Shown piece after piece: positions 45,481 to 57,814 of a stretch of 64,000 bases of DNA. The notes beneath the pieces were generated by a model. It searched no databases. It worked only from the letters and a program-made list of their open reading frames with translations, and was not told where the DNA came from. Made by a program: the position numbers and the translations under genes. The stretch is taken from assembly GCA_035772405.1 (NCBI GenBank), contig JAYKKM010000475.1, positions 1-64,000 of the forward strand. The letters are read 5' to 3'. Source of the DNA: Chrysogorgia sp. JL179-B06. Taxonomy: Eukaryota; Cnidaria; Anthozoa; Scleralcyonacea; Chrysogorgiidae. Positions within the stretch are counted from its first letter, which is position 1. The number at the start of each line of letters is the position of its first letter.

Positions 45481-47113
45481 TCGAGTCCATTTTTAACCCG
45501 GGAGGAGTGTTAGAAGTTTGAAGGACAAAAGTATTATGACTCTGCCTCGAAATGCTTTCTGAACAAATTACACTGCTTACTTGACATTATTTATGGCTAT
45601 ATACCATATAGATATGAACAGTCTGGTAGAAACTTGGCTCTCTCATGACCATGTTTGCAAGCGACCATGAAATCTTGTCAGTTAGATGATTGTTAGCTGA
45701 GATCGTCGAGGTATTGTCATATTAGCTGTAAAGGGGTCAATCATTACTGAACCTTCTGAGTTTTATTCGGAATCAATGGAGCTGCATGGCTTCTGTTCTG
45801 ATGTACGTGTTATCCCAACCCCTAAAAACCGCCACCCAACGCTTACCCGACCCCAAACCCCAACCCTGACAAAACCGTAGGCTAGTGATACACACTGATA
45901 GACTGCTAGGAATCATGCACAACCCAACGATACATGTACAAAGCAACAACCATCAAGACATTGCCAAAATTTGCATTTAATTTTAATAACAAGGTTACCA
46001 GCTGGTTTAACATGATTGTTGGCCATTAGGATTATATAATCATCTACTAGCTGTAACATTAATTAGCCTAGCAGTACTGTATACACTGTATAAGTGTAAG
46101 AAACATTTAGGTATTATTTAAATGTTATTATATAACACATCGAGGATATATATATTTTTTGGTTGGTTTATTTTTTCGCCCATATATACATTTTAAACTA
46201 AATACATTTGGTATAAAATTATAATAATAAAGGGCTAGGAGCCTAAGGGGCCTACTAGAAACCCTTCAGGCTTTTGATTAAGACCCCTAGTTCACAGATC
46301 ACATTATATATTTACATTTAACTTCTGTTATATTTAAGTAAAAAGATGAAAAGAGATATAAATATATACAATATGAATAAGGATTTTGGGTTGGCCAAAA
46401 TGTGCTAGCAGTAGCACACATAAAAAATATGCTACCAGATTTTGACCAAAACTGCAATAGAATACAGTAGTAGTACTTAAGTGATAAGTACTGTATTTAC
46501 AACATGGAAAGCTATAGTATTGTAGTTGTATGAAATAATTTAGCTTGACTAAGTCTGCTAAATTTGGAGGAAGTATTTTTTTGATTGTTTCTTGAATATA
46601 TTATAGGATTTAATAGTTTTTAAATTAGACTCAAGAATAATAATAATAATATAATAATAATAATAATATAATTATATCAACACCTTTGTTTGAAAGAGTA
46701 TGCTATATTACATTATTATTATATATATATTATTATATTTTCATTATTATTATAGAGTATGTATATATTACATGACCTTGCAGAGATACAAATTTTATCT
46801 GAAGTGAATAATTGAAATATTATCATCACAAGAAAATACAATTTGTATCTCCAAGCAGCCATGTAATGTTCTGTTTATGATAATAAAATCGATGAAATCG
46901 CCAGGATGATAACTTCAGATATGAAGATAAAAATTATTTCTAATTCACTCTCACAGTAAATTGATATCTTTTTTATCTTCATATGTGAATTCTTAATAGG
47001 AGAAATCCTAGTATTTCATCGATATCTACTGGTATATATATTTCCCATACACAAAAAACGACTACCATTATTTGTTGCAACATACAACATGATCAGAGTG
47101 AAAATAACTATTT
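45481..47113. other. Array spacer before C4
   Basis: Non-coding spacer, parallel to 27,522-29,161; (ATA)n microsatellite near 46,635-46,672. Confidence 0.55.
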
Positions 47114-47509
47114 GTTTATAACTACCAAAGGTGAAAACTGAGTGCGGCAGAAAATCATTTATGTTTCAAGGAGCAAAACTTTTTAACTTGTTACCAACTG
47201 ATCTAAAAGAAGAAGTATCTATTACAAAGTTTAGATTTAAAATACAGGATATTTTCGACTCTTGACTGTCGATTTTACCTATAATTCTTAAAGACTTTCT
47301 CAATAGACTTTTAAACTTTTTAATGTAGTGACTTTTTAGTGTAGTGTTTTTAATGTACCGTTTTTATAATGTACCGACTATAAGGTTTTTTATATTGTTT
47401 TTTGTAATTTAATATTTGACACAGGTCCTCCATTGATAACAGTATGTATATATATACTGAAGGAGTATACCTGTTAAAATATTGTTAATAATAATAATAA
47501 TAATAATAA
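47114..47509 (+). mobile_element. 5'-truncated LINE fragment, uninterrupted
   Basis: Carries the same C-terminal reading as 29,162-32,420 (SFMFQGAKLFNLLPTDLKEE), a 3' UTR and a (TAA)n tail, with tattt at both flanks. It contains the empty site for the hAT-like insertion at 47,193-47,209. Confidence 0.72.
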
Positions 47510-47813
47510 TATTTACAATGAATATAGAAGAACCTCAGACTGATTATATTATGTACAAGTAATAAAAAGTGGGAACAATTAAAACAGAAATAAGTGACAT
47601 AGTGTGAAAGTAAAGAGAACATCAAAATAAGGAAAGAGGAAACAGAGATAAGATTAGTGTTGAACAGAAGAAAGAAGAGATTCCTAAGTGCTCTGAGAAA
47701 TGTTAATGTTATATACACATTAAAGAGTACATGCAGTTCTGACATTAACACTAAAACATGCAGATTATGTACCTATACATCTTTTTAATGTTCATTGCAT
47801 CTTCTTTCCAGAT

Positions 47814-48914
47814 TCATAGATCTTTCTTGAGCTCTTCCAATTTTTCTTGTATTTTAAAATGTTTATTGTTACATAGCTTTAAGTCGATCTTCATTTTGTC
47901 ATATTTTTGTATGGTCTTTTCTGTTGTTGATAATTTGTTTGCAATTTCACTGTTTCTTTTGTTGCATTCTGTTAGATTATTGTCAAGATCTTGTTTTATT
48001 TTCATACACTTTGTTACATTATCTTTCAATAAAGTAGACTCTTTCAATAAGGTATCCTTGGTTTGCTGTTTTTCCCTTTCACAGGCAGTTAAACTCTGTT
48101 TCACTTGTTTGTTGTCCTGTTCCAATTTCCTCCTGATTTTTTTCTCCTCTTCACCATCCTTTTTCATTTTGTCAATTGCTGTTGACAATTTATTTTCCAT
48201 TTCCTTGTTTACTATCTTAGATTCTGTTAAATTCTTCTCAAGATCTTGGTTTATTTTTATCAAATCTTTTGTATTTTCTTTCAATAAAATAAAATCCAGT
48301 TTGTTTTTCTTATTTTCTTTTTCACATGCTATTATAGCATGCTCCAGTTGTTCCTTATCCTTTTTATTTTTTATTCTTTCTTTCTGGTCTTCAACATCCT
48401 TTCTCATTTTATCAGTTATGTTATTTACTGTTGATAATTTCTTTGCCATTTCCTTGTTTTCCCTCTTAGCTTCTGTTGATTTCTTCTCAAGAACTTGTTT
48501 TGTTTCCATCAACTTGTTTACAGTTTCATTCATCGAAACAAGCTCAACCTTGATACGCTCTTTCTCCCTTCTACAGGCTGTTAGATTTTGCATCAATTGC
48601 AGGTTATCCTCTTCCAGTTTCATGTAGTTCTTTCTCATTATCTCAATGTTCGCGTTTGCTTCTGATAATAGCATCTCATACGCTTTTGACAAGGATTGAA
48701 AATGAAGAAGTTGCCGGCGTTTTTCCATATCATCCGAACAGGTATTCAGCGGATGGTTTCGCACGTTGTTTAATACACTTCCTGCCAGACCGAACATAAC
48801 TGTTGGAGAATACTGTAGCGAGATATAAGTAAAGCACCATATCGATATTAATGTTGACGCGAAAATCAATAGCATAAGCACTAGTACATCTTTAAAGGAT
48901 TGAACTGGAGACAT
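47814..48914 (-). CDS. Membrane-anchored coiled-coil protein, array copy C4
   Basis: Intact, 366 residues from MSPVQSFKD at 48914. It shares DDMEKRRQ with C3 but keeps KLSTVNN and SMNETV as in C1; TIQKY near the C-terminus is shared with C5. Signal-anchor segment at residues ~10-33, coiled-coil repeats thereafter. It appears to be the template of the 3-kb duplications that produced C5. Function unknown. Confidence 0.73.
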   Translation of the reverse strand: MSPVQSFKDVLVLMLLIFASTLISIWCFTYISLQYSPTVMFGLAGSVLNNVRNHPLNTCSDDMEKRRQLLHFQSLSKAYEMLLSEANANIEIMRKNYMKLEEDNLQLMQNLTACRREKERIKVELVSMNETVNKLMETKQVLEKKSTEAKRENKEMAKKLSTVNNITDKMRKDVEDQKERIKNKKDKEQLEHAIIACEKENKKNKLDFILLKENTKDLIKINQDLEKNLTESKIVNKEMENKLSTAIDKMKKDGEEEKKIRRKLEQDNKQVKQSLTACEREKQQTKDTLLKESTLLKDNVTKCMKIKQDLDNNLTECNKRNSEIANKLSTTEKTIQKYDKMKIDLKLCNNKHFKIQEKLEELKKDL

Positions 48915-48967
48915 TGTAGTTCTTCTCACGATAATAACGAAGTGCTTAATCTTAACCGAAAGGTGGC

Positions 48968-48976
48968 AATATAAAA
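48968..48976 (-). promoter_or_regulatory. Candidate TATA box of C4
   Basis: Same position; the block reads TTTTATATT with a one-base change just upstream (aaaatact on the plus strand). Confidence 0.35.
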
Positions 48977-49594
48977 TACTTTACGAATCTGCTTCGATTG
49001 AATGCTCTGATTTAATTCTGGGTTTCCCCAAGCGCTGCATGCGGTCTCCAACTACCGTTATGCCCTTGTGATTCTGAGTTTTTGTTGCACAATTTCACGA
49101 AATATGGGTTAGTGACACCTTAGTAAAAGAAAGAAAGTGAGTCGCTTTCAATAAATACGCATATTTTTTGTGGAAACTGGAGATTTCATCATTCTGAAAC
49201 TTTTCTCACATGAACATATGGTGGTCGCATGACGATTCAGTATTATTTGGGGAAATTCCCTGCCAGTACTGTAGGCGTGGTCTCCTTGGAAGTTTTTATT
49301 GGTTCCCGATCTAGGTGGCGTGACTCGTGAGTGTTGACAAGACGTCTTTAGCTTCTAATTATGTAAATGACTAATTTCAAACCAAGTGATATAAGGTTTT
49401 TATTGCAACCAACAACACGTTGGCACCGCAGCTAAGAAATGTAGCAGATTATTATGCAGACGTCTTTATAGTTATGGCTGAATTCTCCCCTCCTCAACAG
49501 ACTGTTTGTGGTGAGGGGACTGGAGAGAGCCATCTGGGAAGGAGACTAAGGGTCACCCCCTGATTTAACCCTCTGTTTCTCAATTCTCATGTAA

Positions 49595-49775
49595 AGTGAC
49601 CACTGCCCTGGAATTTGATGCGAAATTGAGGAGAATGTACTCAAAGTGCAGTGTAATGGCCCGGCAATATAAAACACGATTGACTGCTCTGATTTATGGG
49701 TTTCCCCAAGCGCTGCATGTGGTCTCCAACTTCTGTTCTGCCTTTGTGATTCTACTTTTATTTTTACAGTATAAA
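49595..49775 (-). repeat. Paralogous copy of the gene's 5' flank (after C4)
   Basis: As described for 25,430-25,620; repeated at 52,618-52,800 and 58,472-58,650. Confidence 0.65.
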
Positions 49776-50501
49776 CTAAGAATTTACTTTTTACTTTTAC
49801 TTAAGTACAAAATATCAGTACTTTGCTGAACACCGGCTGTTGAGGTTGTGAGGTTTTGAGGCTTTGAGGTCGTGAGGCATTATGTAGTGAATGGTGCATG
49901 TTAATTTATTATAGGATGCACTGGGTCTTTTGTGACGTAGTTTGTGTTGTGGTACACGAAGAAATAACCCTTAAAATGGGCTCCATTCGGGTAATATTGC
50001 TGTAAATATTATATTTTGAACTGTTTTACAGTTGTTGATAGATGATTTAGGTGAGGAAACCGCTGAGAAATCTAGTCATATATGAAGTTCTGCGTGCTTA
50101 ATTTTTCAGGCAAAAATGTTTTGCCCCTCAAACATAATTGGTCAGGTATCCGGTACGCCTATGAAGACCTCAAAATTCCTGTGTTTGGATACTCTGATCC
50201 AAACACAGTTTCACCAATCAGAGTGCTTGTTGTGTAAATGTTATTTTATATTACCAATTTATCATATGGCTTGGTTCATGAGCAGTCTCTTTTTTGCCTT
50301 TACAAACTAACGAACTAACTAACTTTTGCTTTCTCCTTTTTGTCTCTTTTTTGCCTTTAGTAAAGACCGGTCATTGCAAAACAACTGAAAAGTTTTAAAT
50401 AATTGCCAAAAATTGAAATGTGAGAAATTTAAAGGAATTATTCTTGTTTGGTAGGTCTTTACAACAAAATTATCCTGCCATTGGTCTTTTCGCACAGACC
50501 T

Positions 50502-50790
50502 CGCTACTGTTTTGGGGGGATTTTTATCCCGAACAACAACCTCCAGTTCAGCTACTGTCCTTGGTCAAGGATTTCTTTGCCGATTGCCTTCTTCAGAACC
50601 ATCCACAGTTTCTTCGGGTTGAGTTCAGGACATTTTGTTGGCTAATTGTTACACGATTTCTGGTTTTCCAGGATGTTGCCACATTTGCTTTATGGACTGA
50701 CATGTTATCATTTTGTAAAATCATTTCCAGGCGTCTGCGTCACCTGTCAGCAACCAGTAGCAAGGAATGCTCTTGCAAACAAGAAATTGT
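50502..50790. mobile_element. Truncated Tc1-like remnant (before C5)
   Basis: The remnant stops at gaaattgtg, fused directly to the 3' flank of C5. Confidence 0.7.
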
Positions 50791-50835
50791 GTACCTATAC
50801 ATCTTTTTAATGTTCATTGCATCTTCTTTCCAGAT

Positions 50836-51937
50836 TCATAGATCATTCTTGAGCTCTTCCAATTTTTCTTGTATTTTAAAATGTTTATTGTTACATAGCT
50901 TTAAGTCGATCTTCATTTTGTCATATTTTTGTATGGTCTTTTCTGTTGTTGATAATTTGTTTGCAATTTCACTGTTTCTTTTGTTGCATTCTGTTAGATT
51001 ATTGTCAAGATCTTGTTTTATTTTCATACACTTTGTTACATTATCTTTCAATAAAGTAGACTCTTTCAATAAGGTATCCTTGGTTTGCTGTTTTTCCCTT
51101 TCACAGGCAGTTAAACTCTGTTTCACTTGTTTGTTGTCCTGTTCCAATTTCCTCCTGATTTTTTTTCTCCTCTTCACCATCCTTTTTCATTTTGTCAATT
51201 GCTGTTGACAATTTATTTTCCATTTCCTTGTTTACTATCTTAGATTCTGTTAAATTCTTCTCAAGATCTTGGTTTATTTTTATCAAATCTTTTGTATTTT
51301 CTTTCAATAAAATAAAATCCAGTTTGTTTTTCTTATTTTCTTTTTCACATGCTATTATAGCATGCTCCAGTTGTTCCTTATCCTTTTTATTTTTTATTCT
51401 TTCTTTCTGGTCTTCAACATCCTTTCTCATTTTATCAGTTATGTTATTTACTGTTGATAATTTCTTTGCCATTTCCTTGTTTTCCCTCTTAGCTTCTGTT
51501 GATTTCTTCTCAAGAACTTGTTTTGTTTCCATCAACTTGTTTACAGTTTCATTCATCGAAACAAGCTCAACCTCGATACGCTCTTTCTCCCTTCTACAGG
51601 CTGTTAGATTTTGCATCAATTGCAGGTTATCCTCTTCCAGTTTCATGTAGTTCTTTCTCATTATCTCAATGTTCGCGTTTGCTTCTGATAATAGCATCTC
51701 ATACGCTTTTGACAAGGATTGAAAATGAAGAAGTTGCCGGCGTTTTTCCATATCATCCGAACAGGTATTCAGCGGATGGTTTCGCACGTTGTTTAATACA
51801 CTTCCTGCCAGACCGAACATAACTGTTGGAGAATACTGTAGCGAGATATAAGTAAAGCACCATATCGATATTAATGTTGACGCGAAAATCAATAGCATAA
51901 GCACTAGTACATCTTTAAAGGATTGAACTGGAGACAT
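50836..51937 (-). pseudogene. Coiled-coil gene copy C5, frameshifted
   Basis: Same gene as C4, but the T7 run found in the other copies is T8 here (~51,169-51,176), shifting the frame in the middle of the coiled coil. Otherwise near-identical to C4. A homopolymer length error in the assembly would give the same picture. Confidence 0.7.
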
Positions 51938-53524
51938 TGTAGTTCTTCTCACGATAATAACGAAGTGCTTAATCTTAACCGAAAGGTGGCAATATAAAAT
52001 ACTTTACGAATCTGCTTCGATTGAATGCTCTGATTTAATTCTGGGTTTCCCCAAGCGCTGCATGCGGTCTCCAACTACCGTTATGCCCTTGTGATTCTGA
52101 GTTTTTGTTGCACAATTTCACGAAATATGGGTTAGTGACACCTTAGTAAAAGAAAGAAAGTGAGTCGCTTTCAATAAATACGCATATTTTTTGTGGAAAC
52201 TGGAGATTTCATCATTCTGAAACTTTTCTCACATGAACATATGGTGGTCGCATGACGATTCAGTATTATTTGGGGAAATTCCCTGCCAGTACTGTAGGCG
52301 TGGTCTCCTTGGAAGTTTTTATTGGTTCCCGATCTAGGTGGCGTGACTCGTGAGTGTTGACAAGACGTCTTTAGCTTCTAATTATGTAAATGACTAATTT
52401 CAAACCAAGTGATATAAGGTTTTTATTGCAACCAACAACACGTTGGCACCGCAGCTAAGAAATGTAGCAGATTATTATGCAGACGTCTTTATAGTTATGG
52501 CTGAATTCTCCCCTCCTCAACAGACTGTTTGTGGTGAGGGGACTGGAGAGAGCCATCTGGGAAGGAGACTAAGGGTCACCCCCTGATTTAACCCTCTGTT
52601 TCTCAATTCTCATGTAAAGTGACCACTGCCCTGGAATTTGATGCGAAATTGAGGAGAATGTACTCAAAGTGCAGTGTAATGGCCCGGCAATATAAAACAC
52701 GATTGACTGCTCTGATTTATGGGTTTCCCCAAGCGCTGCATGTGGTCTCCAACTTCTGTTCTGCCTTTGTGATTCTACTTTTATTTTTACAGTATAAACT
52801 AAGAATTTACTTTTTACTTTTACTTAAGTACAAAATATCAGTACTTTGCTGAACACCGGCTGTTGAGGTTGTGAGGTTTTGAGGCTTTGAGGTCGTGAGG
52901 CATTATGTAGTGAATGGTGCATGTTAATTTATTATAGGATGCACTGGGTCTTTTGTGACGTAGTTTGTGTTGTGGTACACGAAGAAATAACCCTTAAAAT
53001 GGGCTCCATTCGGGTAATATTGCTGTAAATATTATATTTTGAACTGTTTTACAGTTGTTGATAGATGATTTAGGTGAGGAAACCGCTGAGAAATCTAGTC
53101 ATATATGAAGTTCTGCGTGCTTAATTTTTCAGGCAAAAATGTTTTGCCCCTCAAACATAATTGGTCAGGTATCCGGTACGCCTATGAAGACCTCAAAATT
53201 CCTGTGTTTGGATACTCTGATCCAAACACAGTTTCACCAATCAGAGTGCTTGTTGTGTAAATGTTATTTTATATTACCAATTTATCATATGGCTTGGTTC
53301 ATGAGCAGTCTCTTTTTTGCCTTTACAAACTAACGAACTAACTAACTTTTGCTTTCTCCTTTTTGTCTCTTTTTTGCCTTTAGTAAAGACCGGTCATTGC
53401 AAAACAACTGAAAAGTTTTAAATAATTGCCAAAAATTGAAATGTGAGAAATTTAAAGGAATTATTCTTGTTTGGTAGGTCTTTACAACAAAATTATCCTG
53501 CCATTGGTCTTTTCGCACAGACCT

Positions 53525-53813
53525 CGCTACTGTTTTGGGGGGATTTTTATCCCGAACAACAACCTCCAGTTCAGCTACTGTCCTTGGTCAAGGATTTCTT
53601 TGCCGATTGCCTTCTTCAGAACCATCCACAGTTTCTTCGGGTTGAGTTCAGGACATTTTGTTGGCTAATTGTTACACGATTTCTGGTTTTCCAGGATGTT
53701 GCCACATTTGCTTTATGGACTGACATGTTATCATTTTGTAAAATCATTTCCAGGCGTCTGCGTCACCTGTCAGCAACCAGTAGCAAGGAATGCTCTTGCA
53801 AACAAGAAATTGT
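53525..53813. mobile_element. Truncated Tc1-like remnant (before C6)
   Basis: Same fused remnant as 50,502-50,790. Confidence 0.7.
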
Positions 53814-53858
53814 GTACCTATACATCTTTTTAATGTTCATTGCATCTTCTTTCCAGAT

Positions 53859-54952
53859 TCATAGATCATTCTTGAGCTCTTCCAATTTTTCTTGTATTTT
53901 AAAATGTTTATCGTTACATAGCTTTAAGTCAATCTTCATTTTGTCATATTTTTCTATGGTCTTTTCTGTTGTTGATAATTTGTTTGCAATTTCACTGTTT
54001 CTTTTGTTGCATTCTGTTAGATTATTGTCAAGATCTTGTTTTATTTTCATACACTTTGTTACATTATCTTTCAATAAAGTAGACTCTTTCAATAAGGTAT
54101 CCTTGGTTTGCTGTTTTTCCCTTTCACAGGCAGTTAAACTCTGTTTCACTTGTTTGTTGTCCTGTTCCAATTTCCTTCTGATTTTTTTCTCCTCTTCACC
54201 ATCCTTTTTCATTTTGTCAATTGCTGTTGACAATTTATTTTCCATTTCCTTGTTTACTATCTTAGATTCTGTTAAATTCTTCTCAAGATCTTGGTTTATT
54301 TTTATCAAATCTTTTGTATTTTCTTTCAATAAAATAAAATCCAGTTTGTTTTTCTTATTTTCTTTTTCACATGCTATAATAGCATGCTCCAGTTGTTCCT
54401 TATCCTTTTTATTTTTTATTCTTTCTTTCTGGTCTTCAACATCCTTTCTCATTTTATCAGTTATGTTATTTACTGTTGATAATTTCTTTGCCATTTCCTT
54501 GTTTTCCCTCTTAGCTTCTGTTGATTTCTTCTCAAGAACTTGTTTTGTTTCCATCAACTTGTTTACAGTTTCATTCATCGAAACAAGCTCAACCTCGATA
54601 CGCTCTTTCTCCCTTCTACAGGCTGTTAGATTTTGCATCAATTGCAGGTTATCCTCTTCCAGTTTCATGTAGTCCTTTCTCATTATCTCAATGTTCGCGT
54701 TTGATTCTGATAATAGCATCTCATACGCTTTTGACTAGGATTGAAAATGAAGAAGTTGCCGTTTTTCCGTATCATCCGAACAGGTATTCAGCGGATGGTT
54801 TCGCACGTTGTTTAATACACTTCCTGCCAGACCGAACATAACTGTTGGAGAATACTGGAGATATAAGTAAAGCACCATATCGATATTAATGTTGACGCGA
54901 AAATCAATAGCATAAGCACTAGTACATCTTTAAAGGATTGAACTGGAGACAT
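53859..54952 (-). pseudogene. Coiled-coil gene copy C6, nonsense and 5-bp deletion
   Basis: Aligns to C1-C4 throughout, but has TAG for TTG in the HFQSLSK stretch (~54,735) and a 5-bp deletion (tagcg) near 54,857 that shifts the N-terminal part. An internal Met could still open a 286-residue coiled-coil piece without the membrane anchor; nothing shows it is made. Confidence 0.75.
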
Positions 54953-55324
54953 TGTAGTTCTTCTCACGATAATAACGAAGTGCTTAATCTTAACCGAAAG
55001 GTGGCAATATAAAACACTTTACGAATCTGCTTCGATTGAATGCTCTGATTTAATTCTGGGTTTCCCCAAGCGCTGCATGCGGTCTCCAAATACCGTTATG
55101 CCCTTTTTGTTGCACAATTTCACGAAATATGGGTTAGTGACACCTTAGTAAAAGAAAGAAAGTGAGTCGCTTTCAATAAATACGCATATTTTTTGTGGAA
55201 ACTGGAGATTTCGTCATTCTGAAACTTTTCTCACATGAACATAATATGGTGGTCGCATGACGATTCAGTATTATTTGGGGAAATTCCCTGCCAGTGTAGG
55301 CGTGGTATCCTTCGCAGCCGCTTA

Positions 55325-56986
55325 TGCCGGTAATGTAGGACTCTTTAAACGAGACTTGTGATTGGCCAGTCACGATTCTTTGGTTGTAGAGGTTGTAGCC
55401 AATAGTGTTTGAACAAGTTCCATTTTCGCCAATCAAAACGTTTTTCAATATGTTCAGCGCACACCGCTACACCAGATTTCTGATATATAATTTAGTCAAC
55501 ATAATTTAGTCAAGTCTCTGCTTTCCGAAATAACGTTGTTTTCTCAAGAAATCGTAGCCTGCGTTCTTTTCTCAAGAAATCGCGGTCTGTCTACCAGAAT
55601 ATCTACCGTTGTTTTGATCAAGGTAGTACATACGTTGTATCGTTATGGCGACGCTTGAGAACCACCTCTTGTAAAACTAATATATTTATTGTTTTGAATT
55701 CGGTTGTTAGGATAGTTAGGCGCGCGGCAATGTTTATTTTAAAAGGCCGGATGCGACGCAGGCTATGTTTATTTTGCGGCAATGTTTATTTTGCGGCAAA
55801 TAAGGCCTGCCAGATTGAGACTTTGTATACAAATTACTAACAAATCCAGCCCTTTTGAGAAATGTTGATAAATAGTCGATACGACATTTTTGCGTAATAT
55901 CACAGGTAATATATATTAAATAACACCAGCCCAAAAATACGGATACTATCATTACTCTAAAATATAATAAATGTTTAATGTCAATATTTTTTTGAGTTCG
56001 GTTGTTAGGCGCGCCAATGTTTATTTTGCGGTAAATTGAGACTTTGTAAATAGTTGCGCTTTTTGGCCAGTTTTTTTTTAATTGCGCAGCGCTTTCTCGG
56101 TATATCCGTACATTTATACAGTCCACTCCCGATAACTCGAACCTTCAAGGGAAATAGAAAAAGGTTCGAGTTATTGGGAGTCCCTCAACGAAGCTAAATA
56201 TTGATGCGCCTTCATTGAGAGCTGGTCTGCAGTTTACCTCATCGCTGGAAGAAGCAAACATGGCGGCATGAATTAACTTCGTTTGGCATAATCAGTTATT
56301 AATCCAACTCAATGAAACGACGTCGACAGAACACTTTGGACGCTTTTGTTAAGAGAGACGCACCCATACTACCGAATTACTAACAAAACCAGCCCTTTCG
56401 AGAAATTTTAGTAAATATAGTCGATAGCCCAAAAATACGGTACTATCATTACTCTAAAATATAATAAATGTTTGTCATTTCTTGAATATATAATATATAT
56501 TTTAGACTAACAACAACAACAATAACTTTATTTAATATAGCGCTAAATCCTAAAAATTAATAAAAATAAACTATACTAGATTATAAATTAAAAATTCAGT
56601 AAAAAGCCTTCCTAAAAAGATGTCTTTATACGGTTGGAAGATGGAACATCTAATAAATACTGTGATGAAGATCTTAATTGTCTATAGGAACATAGATATT
56701 AAGTAAGTTACTAATATAATATAGGTTTTGAACTAAATGAAGTTTGTGGATAAGATAACTAGGCGTCCATATGTTACACGGGTTCTTGGTATTTCACATA
56801 TTGTAATAATAAAGATAGAAGAACGTGGCTATTATCACTTTTATTTAGTTTTTAACGGGGAAATCTCGCCCGAATACAATATATTCTTTTCACCTTTTTC
56901 AACAACATGCTCTTTTCTGCGCCTACGGTCGTTATGTCCGTAACCGATATACTTAGTGTTATCTACATAAAATATCTCATCTTACA
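55325..56986 (-). repeat. Ty3/gypsy LTR (in truncated element copy)
   Basis: On the minus strand it starts TGTAAGATGAG right after a purine tract (cagggggagag) and ends CATTACCGGCA, so the ends are TG..CA; ~1.66 kb. It interrupts the array 5' flank at gcagccgctt, where other units continue uninterrupted. It includes a hairpin near 56,115-56,181 (actcccgataactcgaacctt / aaggttcgagttattgggagt) resembling a pogo/Tigger end. Confidence 0.6.
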
Positions 56987-57304
56987 CTCTCCCCCTGTTC
57001 AAATAAATGCCATCCTTGACATTTCTACGATCTCAGAAGATCTAAAGTTATAAATCAGTTCCGAATGTTCCAGTCTTCTGACATTTGTTCCATTACAGTA
57101 GAACAATGGTTGGGTTGATCATGCCCTCCCGCTGTCATTTCTTCTTTCACCGTCCAACTGATTTAAACATACAAAGTATCTTAAATGATACTGCTAAAAG
57201 TTAGGATTGTAGCAATCTGTAAAAGTGAAGCCAATCCAAGTTTTTTTGTTTTTTTTCGTATCTATAACAACAGCAACATGAATCTTTAAGATAACGTTCT
57301 TGTC

Positions 57305-57814
57305 CTACCATGGCATTTTAAACACAGGGTAGTTGTAGTTCCAGGGTATCGGGATTTGAAAGGGAATCGGTATTTGATAGGGTTGGGGTTCTGGTTGATG
57401 GTATGGGAATTGGGGTATTTGTTGGTTGAATGGCATAATTACTGCTCCACAATAACAACAGGCTGAATGTCCTGGCGCATAATATGTAAGGCGTTGTGGA
57501 ACTTGTCTATTTCTTCGAGGAAGAGGAATGCGATTATTCCCAATGGGTTCTTCCATACCGGGTACAGGTACATCTTCAGGTACAGGTAAATCTTCAGGTA
57601 CAGGTACATCTTCAGGTACAGGTAAATCTAATGTTTCTTCAGTTTCTTCTTGTATCTCGCCAGTTTCCGTTGGTTGTTGTTCCACAGGATCACCCCCCTC
57701 GTCCAAATTCTCCGACTGTAGATCCACCGATTGCTCTGCGTTAGATGTGTCGTCCTCGATCTCCGATTGTTGCTCGGCTGATTGCTCCACATCAGGTAAG
57801 TCGTCCTCGACGTC
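57305..57814 (-). pseudogene. Gypsy pol C-terminal tail, truncated by duplication junction
   Basis: Identical to the C-terminal ~170 codons of 63,159-64,000 and cut at 57,814 by the duplication breakpoint. Contains the PVPED 18-bp minisatellite (57,561-57,629) and a proline-rich end. Confidence 0.65.

Larger units (their letters stand above)
47769..50790 (+). repeat. 3-kb tandem duplication, copy 1
   Basis: Gene C4 plus 5' flank plus truncated Tc1 remnant. Copy 2 is 50,791-53,813. The junction attgtg/tacctatac joins the interior of the Tc1 remnant to the 3' flank of the gene. Confidence 0.85.
50791..53813 (+). repeat. 3-kb tandem duplication, copy 2
   Basis: Almost identical to 47,769-50,790, with one extra T inside the gene. 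Confidence 0.85.
51965..57814 (+). repeat. 5.85-kb tandem duplication, copy 1
   Basis: Runs from the 5' flank of C5 through C6 into the gypsy pol end. Copy 2 is 57,819-63,668, offset 5,854. I found only a handful of differences (one Cys/Ser change near 55,810, two homopolymer lengths, one T/G). Four unmatched bases (ttac, 57,815-57,818) fill the junction. Confidence 0.88.

Noticed and set aside
55734..56126. 130-137-codon ORF inside the gypsy LTR
   Set aside because: It differs between the two duplicate copies by a poly-T length change and has no domain; LTRs are not expected to code here.
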